Assembly (NCBI GenBank): GCA_937876985.1
Contig: CALEFT010000035.1
Span: 1 to 8,573 of the forward strand
Direction: 5' to 3'
Length of the DNA stretch: 8,573 bases
DNA from: an uncultured Clostridia bacterium
GTDB taxonomy: Bacteria; Bacillota; Clostridia; Saccharofermentanales; Saccharofermentanaceae
Part shown: piece after piece, positions 1 to 5,319 of the stretch
Layout: each line of letters starts with the position of its first letter
Position numbering within the stretch: the stretch's first letter is position 1
Translations under genes and position numbers: made by a program
Notes under the pieces: model-generated
Told to the model about the DNA's origin: nothing
The model's database searches: none
The model's input: the letters and a program-made list of their open reading frames with translations, nothing else

Positions 1-81
1 TTCTTCTGCAAATGCGGCTATTGGAAAAATGCTAAACAACATCGTAAATACCAACAGCATTGCTATCGCTTTTCTTTTCAT
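1..81 (-). CDS. Secreted or surface protein, N-terminal fragment (signal peptide only)
   Basis: Only the first 27 codons lie in the window; the gene continues beyond base 1. The translation starts MKRKAIAMLLVFTMLFSIFP and continues IAAFAEE. This is a textbook Sec signal peptide: a basic n-region (K2, R3, K4), a hydrophobic core at about residues 5-22, and an A-F-A site at 23-25 with cleavage expected before E26. The start is fixed by a perfect AAGGAGG at 90-96, eight bases upstream of the ATG. An extended -10 promoter lies at 116-124. The protein is therefore exported, but the mature part is not visible, so its function cannot be named. It lies 136 bases beyond the end of the response regulator gene and has its own promoter, so it is probably a separate transcript that could be under the control of that two-component system (inference). 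Confidence 0.85.
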   Translation of the reverse strand, partial: MKRKAIAMLLVFTMLFSIFPIAAFAEE

Positions 82-89
82 TTTCTTTT

Positions 90-124
90 CCTCCTTAAGT
101 ATTTTTCGCTCAAGCATTATAACA
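90..124 (-). promoter_or_regulatory. Extended -10 promoter and Shine-Dalgarno of the secreted protein gene
   Basis: On the minus strand TGTTATAAT (bases 116-124) is a perfect TATAAT with an extended -10 TG dinucleotide. No good -35 hexamer is seen 16-18 bases upstream, which fits an extended -10 promoter. Transcription would begin near 109, giving a leader of about 28 bases that contains AAGGAGG at 90-96. The weak -35 leaves room for activation by a DNA-binding regulator (inference). Confidence 0.6.
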
Positions 125-152
125 TACGAAAGGATGCAGAAAGGACACAGAA

Positions 153-202
153 CAGGCGGGAAGTTGTGATTTTTATAAATTTTTTCACAACGTTCCCGCC
201 TG
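153..202. repeat. Long imperfect inverted repeat (17/18-base arms)
   Basis: The left arm CAGGCGGGAAGTTGTGA (153-169) is the reverse complement of the right arm TCACAACGTTCCCGCCTG (185-202), apart from one bulged base. The 15-base loop is all A/T. It lies 15 bases past the response regulator stop codon and before the promoter of the next gene, so it most likely ends the kinase-regulator transcript as a stem-loop. However, neither side is followed by a clean run of T: the minus-strand continuation reads TTCTGTGTCCTTTC. It could instead be a Rho-dependent or processing hairpin, or a copy of a dispersed palindromic repeat. Confidence 0.75.
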
Positions 203-217
203 ATGGTCTTGTTTTAT

Positions 218-1009
218 TTAGTTTTTCATTTCGGTTTTGCTCATGCGTTCTATGACACCGGCTGTGTATTCGCTCCAGCTATACTGTGCCATATACTCGC
301 CATTCCACGCTCGGCCTCCATATTTGCCATTGCACCAATCGTAATAGTCACAATCCACTTCTTCCGGTACAATGCCCAGTTTGCCTCGCTGTTGCGAAAT
401 GATATGTTCGCACTCTGCTGCTTCCAAGGTGTCCAGCAGGTCACGGCGCAGGCTTTTCATGTAGCTTTCGTGGCCGTAGTCATCTTCGAAAAGAATAGCC
501 TGCAATTCATTCAAAGTACACAGTGCACCTTTTCGGTCAATCAAATAGGCCAGCACTTCTTTGGTCTTGCTATACTTAAATGCCATTGGTTTGCCGTCGA
601 TATAAGCTTCAAAATTGCCAAAGGTTTGCAGACGCACCCGTTTGCGTTTTGGAATCGGTCGGCGCAGATCATAGAGTTCTTTTTTTACTTTATTCACGGT
701 AATGGGTTTGGTGAGGTAGCCGCTGGCATGCAGGTCATAGGCTTCTTTGCGGTACTCTTCAAAGCCGGTGGCAAATATAATATTGATATCCGGATTGCGC
801 AGTTTGAGCTGCTCGGCCAGTGCTACGCCACTTATACCCGCCATTTCTACGTCCAGAAAGGCAATATTGCATTCATGCCGCGCTACAAACTCCAATGCAT
901 CCTCAGGGTATTCAAACCCGTTTAATTCTGCCTCCGGCGCTGCTTCGCTGATGACATCCATCAAGCCTTCCAATGCTATACGTTCATCATCTACTGCTAT
1001 AATTTTCAT
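218..1009 (-). CDS. SAPR-type response regulator (receiver + OmpR-like winged helix + short BTAD-like tail)
   Basis: This is a 263-residue DNA-binding response regulator and the likely partner of the histidine kinase upstream. Residues 1-115 form a receiver domain: acidic pair D7/D8, phosphoacceptor D53 in FLDVEM, conserved T81 and K101 (in TKP). A basic linker (KRKR, 121-124) leads to a winged-helix domain at about 125-197 with the pattern LQTFGNFEAYIDGKP followed by KEVLAYLIDRKG, typical of the SARP/OmpR-type fold of SAPR regulators (COG3947 class). The tail, including GEYMAQYSWSE (237-247), resembles the start of a bacterial transcriptional activator domain but is only about 60 residues, far shorter than a full one. 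The ATG overlaps the kinase stop codon as ATGA (1006-1009), indicating translational coupling. An AAAGGAGG lies at 1023-1030, 13 bases upstream, which is rather distant. Target genes are unknown; the secreted protein at 1-81 is a candidate. Confidence 0.92.
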   Translation of the reverse strand: MKIIAVDDERIALEGLMDVISEAAPEAELNGFEYPEDALEFVARHECNIAFLDVEMAGISGVALAEQLKLRNPDINIIFATGFEEYRKEAYDLHASGYLTKPITVNKVKKELYDLRRPIPKRKRVRLQTFGNFEAYIDGKPMAFKYSKTKEVLAYLIDRKGALCTLNELQAILFEDDYGHESYMKSLRRDLLDTLEAAECEHIISQQRGKLGIVPEEVDCDYYDWCNGKYGGRAWNGEYMAQYSWSEYTAGVIERMSKTEMKN

Positions 1010-2820
1010 CTTGTATTTCTAGCCTCCTTTACGGGAATGGTCACAACGGCAACGGTACCGTCTGCTGAGCTGGTAATATCCAAACTGCCACCCACCATTG
1101 TCTGCAGGCGCTGTTTGATATTACGAATCCCTACATGTTCTTTGCCATCTTCCATGTAATGTTCCGGATCAAAGCCTACGCCGTTGTCTCGAACGGTAAT
1201 CAGCACACGATCCTCTGTTCTGCGGGTTGAGATGGTCACCACCCCGCCGCCTCGTTTTTTGGTTACGCCGTGTTTTACCGCATTTTCCACCAGCGGCTCT
1301 ACAGTCAGCGGTGGTATTTTAAAGTCGATGACTTCGATATCATATACGATGTCCAGCTTCTCCCGGAACCGAATCTGCTCTAATGACAGATAGGTTTGAA
1401 TATGCTGGTATTCCTCACTAAACGGAATCGGTGCATTTTTTTCAATAGACAGCATATTACACCGCAAATACTCTGCAAAACTGCTGACCGCCTCTTGTGC
1501 TGTTTCCGGCTCTTTGCGATACAAATGATAAATGGTATTGAGCACATTGTACAGAAAATGAGGCTTAATCTGCGACAGCATAATGGCAATACGGCTGTCT
1601 TCCAGTTCTTTTTCTAACTTTTTAGCACGAGCAGACGCACGATAATCGATTAAAATGCTTTTTGCCGCTGCGATAATGTGTACCACAAACAAGATAGAAA
1701 AGACAATTTTTGTGCATGGTGTACGCCAAACAATATGGTTTCCTACACCGGCGATATCCAGCAAAAACGCGGAAAACAGCAGCAGCGCTGAAATTGGCAC
1801 AAGCCGTTTGCCGGACGGACGCAGCAGTTCTTTTACACATCCGATTATAAAGATTGGGCACAAAATAATCTGTGAAACTACCCAATAAGGCATTGTATCA
1901 TAGATTACGGTCACACCGGTAAACGATAACAGGATGAAAACACTGTCTAAAATTGCTGTCAGCAACACAGCTGTCTTTGCCGCTGTTCGTATTTTGCCAA
2001 CAAATATATCGCTTACAAAATGACACAGGCAAAACGCTGCTAACATCACACATAACTGACCGGCATACGTATTTAAAACATTTAAGTCACTCCAATAGGA
2101 GATATCTATGCTGTCAAAAACCACATATCCGCTAAAGAAGAACGTCATCAATCCTAATTTCAGCAACATTCCCGTAATCGGAAGTTTAAGAATTACAGCA
2201 GCAATCACAGCCCCCAATATCATCAGCGATGCTACAAACAACGACATCCCCAGTATCCTTGTTTTCTCACCGTAAGCAGCTAAATTTTGCTCCAAGAGGT
2301 TCCATTCCACAGGGTCAGAACACAATGTAGTCAAAAAATCGTTGTATGCTGTTTTGTTGCCATACATATGTGGATTTTCCAAATATATTTCCACAATATC
2401 GTCTGTTCCAATATAAGGAACGATGGTGCCTCTCCATTCTCTGGCACAAATAGATGCGAATACTTCTGTTGGTAAATCGGGAATAGAAAGTACATCATCT
2501 ATAAAAATTTGCTCCCCATTGACTTTTATGGCGACACCAATGTGATTGCAATAAAAGTTTAACAGCCATCCTTCTTGCATTTCTCTCAAGAATGTCCCCC
2601 GCAAGAACAGTGTCTTTTCTCGTGCAGAAAGTTCTGTATCTTCCGTCAGCGTCTGCCAGTTCTCGCCATCATAGCTGTATTCTCCGATTAATTGCTGCGG
2701 CATTGGAATCGGTAAAAACGCCTGATAACTGCCAACAGTAACCGTAATCAGGCACACAATGCCCAAAAGAAACGGTATGGCAAATCCGATATATTCCAAG
2801 TACGTTTTTTTTATTTTCAT
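1006..2820 (-). CDS. Sensor histidine kinase with extracellular domain, 7TM region and LytS/YehU-type kinase core
   Basis: A 604-residue membrane kinase that should autophosphorylate on histidine and pass phosphate to D53 of the downstream regulator. Domains in order: transmembrane helix 1 (about 11-31); an extracellular beta-rich domain (about 35-185) with a stretch like jelly-roll ligand-binding domains (LFLRGTFL at 71-78, then VAIKVNGEQIFID at 96-108); seven further helices (about 188-211, 219-238, 250-270, 283-305, 311-330, 339-357, 369-391), matching the 7TMR-DISM plan; a charged helix (395-412); a His_kinase (PF06580-type) segment with QIKPHFLYN, phosphoacceptor H421; then an ATPase domain with VEPLVENAVKHG (N513), DNGVGFDP (D545, G547) and the HVGIRNI lid (562-568). 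The extracellular ligand is unknown; a carbohydrate or small molecule fits the fold (inference). The start has GGGGAG at 2827-2832. It overlaps the regulator gene by four bases. Confidence 0.93.
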   Translation of the reverse strand: MKIKKTYLEYIGFAIPFLLGIVCLITVTVGSYQAFLPIPMPQQLIGEYSYDGENWQTLTEDTELSAREKTLFLRGTFLREMQEGWLLNFYCNHIGVAIKVNGEQIFIDDVLSIPDLPTEVFASICAREWRGTIVPYIGTDDIVEIYLENPHMYGNKTAYNDFLTTLCSDPVEWNLLEQNLAAYGEKTRILGMSLFVASLMILGAVIAAVILKLPITGMLLKLGLMTFFFSGYVVFDSIDISYWSDLNVLNTYAGQLCVMLAAFCLCHFVSDIFVGKIRTAAKTAVLLTAILDSVFILLSFTGVTVIYDTMPYWVVSQIILCPIFIIGCVKELLRPSGKRLVPISALLLFSAFLLDIAGVGNHIVWRTPCTKIVFSILFVVHIIAAAKSILIDYRASARAKKLEKELEDSRIAIMLSQIKPHFLYNVLNTIYHLYRKEPETAQEAVSSFAEYLRCNMLSIEKNAPIPFSEEYQHIQTYLSLEQIRFREKLDIVYDIEVIDFKIPPLTVEPLVENAVKHGVTKKRGGGVVTISTRRTEDRVLITVRDNGVGFDPEHYMEDGKEHVGIRNIKQRLQTMVGGSLDITSSADGTVAVVTIPVKEARNTR

Positions 2821-2948
2821 AGGATTCTCCCCAATGTATATTCAAATTATTATTTCGCTACGAATTCGGTTTATGACTGCAGTTTTGCATCCCGTTATGT
2901 ATTTTATAGGTCGTCTGTGCTTATGTCGTTGCAGTCACATACAATGAT

Positions 2949-2978
2949 ATTATAGTAAATAGTTGTACAAAATGCAAA
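2949..2978 (-). promoter_or_regulatory. Candidate promoter of the kinase-regulator operon
   Basis: A perfect minus-strand TATAAT lies at 2949-2954, with a poor -35-like TTGCAT 18 bases upstream (2973-2978). It sits after the tRNA terminator and before the kinase gene, where a promoter is needed. Transcription would start near 2942, leaving a leader of about 120 bases. The leader contains separated GACTGC (2875-2880) and GCAGTC (2931-2936) arms that could pair. The weak -35 makes this tentative. Confidence 0.45.
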
Positions 2979-2990
2979 TATCCCTCTACG

Positions 2991-3020
2991 AAAAATGAGG
3001 ACACCTTTTCAGGTATCCTC
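2991..3020 (-). terminator. Intrinsic terminator of the tRNA operon
   Basis: On the minus strand GAGGATACCT (3020-3011), loop GAAA (3010-3007) and AGGTGTCCTC (3006-2997) form a 10-pair stem with one G-T pair and a GNRA tetraloop, followed by ATTTTT (2996-2991). It starts eight bases after the CCA end of the tRNA-Gly gene, so it ends the tRNA transcript. Confidence 0.92.
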
Positions 3021-3027
3021 AAAATTA

Positions 3028-3102
3028 TGGAGCGGAAGACGAGATTCGAACTCGCGACCCTCGCCTTGGCAAGGCGATGCTCTACCACTGAGCCACTTCC
3101 GC
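3028..3102 (-). tRNA. tRNA-Gly (anticodon GCC), CCA encoded
   Basis: The acceptor arms GCGGAAG (3102-3096) and CTTCCGC pair fully. The anticodon stem-loop CGCCTTGCCAAGGCG carries GCC, and the T-loop reads GTTCGAATC. A U discriminator is followed by an encoded CCA (3028-3030). It is the last gene of the four-tRNA operon and decodes GGC/GGU. Confidence 0.97.
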
Positions 3103-3115
3103 ATATAAAATTGAA

Positions 3116-3188
<73 letters not shown>

Positions 3189-3193
3189 AAATA

Positions 3194-3267
3194 CGACGCA
3201 GAAGGGGCTCGAACCCTCGACCTCCAGCGTGACAGGCTGGCATTCTAACCAGCTGAACTACTGCGCC
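3194..3267 (-). tRNA. tRNA-Asp (anticodon GTC)
   Basis: The acceptor arm GGCGCAG pairs with CTGCGTC, including one G-T pair. The anticodon loop CTGTCAC gives GTC, the T-loop reads GTTCGAGCC, and the discriminator is G as expected for Asp. No CCA is encoded. It is second in the operon. Confidence 0.97.
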
Positions 3268-3270
3268 ATA

Positions 3271-3346
3271 TGGTGGGAACAACAGGGCTCGAACCTGTGA
3301 CCCTCTGCTTGTAAGGCAGATGCTCTCCCAGCTGAGCTATGCTCCC
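3271..3346 (-). tRNA. tRNA-Val (anticodon TAC), CCA encoded
   Basis: The acceptor arm GGGAGCA pairs with TGTTCCC, including one G-T pair. The anticodon loop CTTACAA gives TAC, and the T-loop reads GTTCGAGCC. An A discriminator is followed by an encoded CCA (3271-3273). It is the first gene of the operon, about 60 bases after the predicted transcription start. Confidence 0.97.
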
Positions 3347-3412
3347 ACATTTGCTGGTTTAATGCGTCTGAATTCGGAGTGTTTTGTGTGCCCCTCTCTC
3401 AAGCGCAAAGAG

Positions 3413-3442
3413 ATTATATAGGATATCCCCTTTGTTTGTCAA
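3413..3442 (-). promoter_or_regulatory. Strong SigA-type promoter of the tRNA operon
   Basis: On the minus strand a perfect TTGACA (3442-3437) and a perfect TATAAT (3418-3413) are separated by 18 bases. Transcription should start near 3406. The 40 bases upstream of the -35 are very A/T rich and include the palindrome GAAAAATATTTTTC (3462-3475), which could act as an UP element for the polymerase alpha subunit (inference). Confidence 0.85.
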
Positions 3443-3515
3443 CAAGAAATTTCATAAGATTGAAAAATATTTTTCTTGTATTCGAGACTTCTCTAAAAGC
3501 CATATAAATCAAGGG

Positions 3516-3974
3516 TTATCCCCTAGACCAATACACATACATAAACGAACCTGTATCCTCAATTGCAAAAATGAAGCAAATCTCATCGCCAGATTCGGAT
3601 AACGCTGGAATTACCAAAACAGCTGACTCTGTAATTGGAGACGGCACTATTGTTTCTCCACCAGAGAAAATGTCCGGCTTGATTCGCTCGAATTCGGTAC
3701 TATCATACAAGTCGCCCTCTACCTGATATGTCTGCAATATATCAGTTACTATATTTTGCAAATTCTCTTCTGGGAACATAATTCTCGCCTCGTAGCGAAT
3801 GCGATACAGCAAAGTTCCAGCCTTCTTCATGTTAACCACATCCATGTCGTCAGTGATTTCTATGTCCAATGTTCTATTAAGCACATTTGAATTCGCATCC
3901 CAAATGAATCCAAAAATCAGAATCACAATAAGAATCACCGTAACAACAACTAATCCAATATCCTTCTTGCTCAT
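3516..3974 (-). CDS. Small single-pass membrane protein of unknown function
   Basis: A 152-residue protein I do not recognise. Residues 1-5 are basic (MSKKD), followed by one strong transmembrane helix (6-25, rich in V/I/L). The remaining roughly 125 residues are acidic, mostly non-repetitive and probably extracytoplasmic; there is no cleavage site or lipobox, so it is anchored by its N-terminus. The C-terminal part alternates hydrophobic and polar residues (AVLVIPAL, then EICFIFAIEDTGSFMYVYW), suggesting beta strands of a small compact domain. The start is supported by AAAAGGAG at 3983-3990, eight bases upstream. It follows tatD by 32 bases and is probably the last gene of the metG transcript. 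There is only a weak hairpin over its stop codon (AGGG/CCCT), so transcription may continue toward the tRNA promoter. Confidence 0.8.
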   Translation of the reverse strand: MSKKDIGLVVVTVILIVILIFGFIWDANSNVLNRTLDIEITDDMDVVNMKKAGTLLYRIRYEARIMFPEENLQNIVTDILQTYQVEGDLYDSTEFERIKPDIFSGGETIVPSPITESAVLVIPALSESGDEICFIFAIEDTGSFMYVYWSRG

Positions 3975-4006
3975 GTGCTTTGCTCCTTTTACTTGCTTTG
4001 TTTCTC

Positions 4007-4876
4007 TTAGTCTTCTATCCCGAAAAGCTTCTTGCCATTATTTGTAAAGGCTTCGCATGCTTCTTCGATTGTAATATTTTTTATTTCTGCCACACGCTCT
4101 AGCACGTAAGGAACGAACGCTGGCTCGTTTATTTTGCCACGATTTGGCTCTGGTGTAAGGTATGGGCTATCCGTCTCCACCACGATTCTATCTAGTGGCG
4201 TTACAGCGAGGACCTCTTCTGCCTTGCGGTTGTTCTTATATGTAACTGGGCCGTCAAAGCCAAGATAAAAACCCATTTTCACGAGAATCTTTGCTACCTC
4301 TGCGCTACAAGAACAGCAATGACATACTCCAGGCGTTTCGCGAAGTCTTCCGTTCTCCTTGGCTGCCATTAGGATGTCGAGACAATCCTTCGTGGCTTCA
4401 CGCTCGTGCAAGATAAAAGGGATATCGTATTCGTATGCGAGGTCTACCATCTTGGAAAATACTTCCTTTTGCACTTCGCGTGGCGAAAAATCGTAATAGT
4501 AATCTAGTCCAATTTCTCCGAGTGCCATAATACGATGTGCCTTACGGAAATCCTCTTCTAAGCAATAACGCAAAAACTTGTCGTATTCCTCATTATAATC
4601 CGACGCATTATGCGGATGCATGCCAACAGAAGCGTATAAAGCCACACCTTCTACCCCATTATATTTGTTTGCATATTCGACAGAAAGATTTGAGTCCTCG
4701 TAATCGTCTGCCGCGATAAGAATACGATTTACACCTGCCAAACTAGCGTTATGAAGCATCTGCTCAATAGACAAATCTATCTCAGCAAACTTACTGCTAT
4801 AAATGTGGGCATGAGTGTCAAACACATTACTTGCCATACCAGAGTATTGTTGTAATTCACGATGCTTTTTTGACAT
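4007..4876 (-). CDS. tatD: TatD-family metal-dependent hydrolase (nuclease)
   Basis: A 289-residue TIM-barrel amidohydrolase-fold protein; family members are divalent-metal 3'-5' exonucleases acting on DNA, and related roles in D-aminoacyl-tRNA or RNA processing are proposed. All expected metal ligands are visible: H22 and H24 (DTHAHIY), E121 (ALGEIGLDYY), H157 (ILHERE), H186 (CHCCSC) and D236 (ETDSPYLTPEPNRGK). H87 in GMHPHN is also conserved. Length is slightly above the usual 255-265 because of about 14 extra N-terminal residues; a second methionine, M14, sits just before the domain. M1 is preferred because GGAGGG (4881-4886) stands 4 bases upstream of it. The cluster of cysteines around H186 (C185, C187, C188, C190) is richer than the common HCFSG form. 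It follows the DtxR-like gene by 46 bases. A metG-tatD neighbourhood is common in Firmicutes. Confidence 0.95.
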   Translation of the reverse strand: MSKKHRELQQYSGMASNVFDTHAHIYSSKFAEIDLSIEQMLHNASLAGVNRILIAADDYEDSNLSVEYANKYNGVEGVALYASVGMHPHNASDYNEEYDKFLRYCLEEDFRKAHRIMALGEIGLDYYYDFSPREVQKEVFSKMVDLAYEYDIPFILHEREATKDCLDILMAAKENGRLRETPGVCHCCSCSAEVAKILVKMGFYLGFDGPVTYKNNRKAEEVLAVTPLDRIVVETDSPYLTPEPNRGKINEPAFVPYVLERVAEIKNITIEEACEAFTNNGKKLFGIED

Positions 4877-4922
4877 CTAGCCCTCCAAATACGAATCTTT
4901 ATAGAAAAACAAATAATCCAGC

Positions 4923-5303
4923 CTACTTTGTCTCGGGGGAGCCCTCAAGATAACGACGCTTTATCGCCTCGAAAGAAACATCGCTTATCGCATGCTCGAT
5001 TCTACAAGCATCTTCCTGAGCAACATCTTCATCTACGCCAAGTTCCATTAAGATTTTTGTAAGGATTGTATGCTTTTCGAAAACGCGCTCGGCAAGCTCT
5101 AAGCCAGTCGCCGTTAATGTGATTAGGCCATCCTTGTCGACAACTATGTAGCCATTTTCTTTCAAAAGGCCGACGCCGCGGCTGACGCTCGGCTTACTGT
5201 AATTCATATATTCCGCGATATCGATAGAGCGCACCACGCCCTTAGTTTTGTTAAGAACGTGGATTGCTTCTAGATACATTTCTCTCGACTCGTTTGTTGG
5301 CAT
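4923..5303 (-). CDS. Short DtxR/MntR-family metal-dependent transcriptional regulator
   Basis: A 126-residue protein: an N-terminal winged helix (about 5-64; recognition segment SKPSVSRGVGLLKENGY at 36-52) and a helical dimerisation and metal-binding domain (about 65-120). It lacks the C-terminal SH3/FeoA-like domain of full-length DtxR. Aligning by eye with DtxR, the primary site would be M9 (EMYLE), C100, E103 and H104 (DACRIEH), matching the Met/Cys/Glu/His iron-type set rather than the Asp/Glu set of manganese MntR. Of the DtxR ancillary site only H78 is retained; T82 and Q96 replace Glu and His. The open frame extends to 5357, but the start at 5303 is chosen because GGAGG (5310-5314) lies 6 bases upstream and the product then begins at the family's usual position. 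It follows metG by 16 bases in the same operon; no iron or manganese transporter is nearby, so its targets are elsewhere or unknown. Confidence 0.9.
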   Translation of the reverse strand: MPTNESREMYLEAIHVLNKTKGVVRSIDIAEYMNYSKPSVSRGVGLLKENGYIVVDKDGLITLTATGLELAERVFEKHTILTKILMELGVDEDVAQEDACRIEHAISDVSFEAIKRRYLEGSPETK

Positions 5304-5309
5304 CGTAGA

Positions 5310-5314
5310 CCTCC
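5310..5314 (-). promoter_or_regulatory. Shine-Dalgarno fixing the DtxR-like start
   Basis: A minus-strand GGAGG lies six bases before the ATG at 5303, in the short gap after the metG stop codon (5320-5322). This favours 5303 over the upstream in-frame ATG at 5357, which would overlap the end of metG and add 18 residues without family counterparts. Confidence 0.8.
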
Positions 5315-5319
5315 AGGAT

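Noticed and set aside
203..925. A 240-codon plus-strand open frame antisense to the response regulator
   Set aside because: The opposite strand encodes a complete receiver and winged-helix protein with conserved residues; the plus frame starts on the end of the inverted repeat and has no Shine-Dalgarno.
3028..3102. A possible attachment site of an integrated element at the 3' end of the tRNA-Gly gene, with the kinase operon as cargo
   Set aside because: No duplicate of the tRNA 3' end and no integrase is seen in the window; the region after it is a normal terminator and operon.
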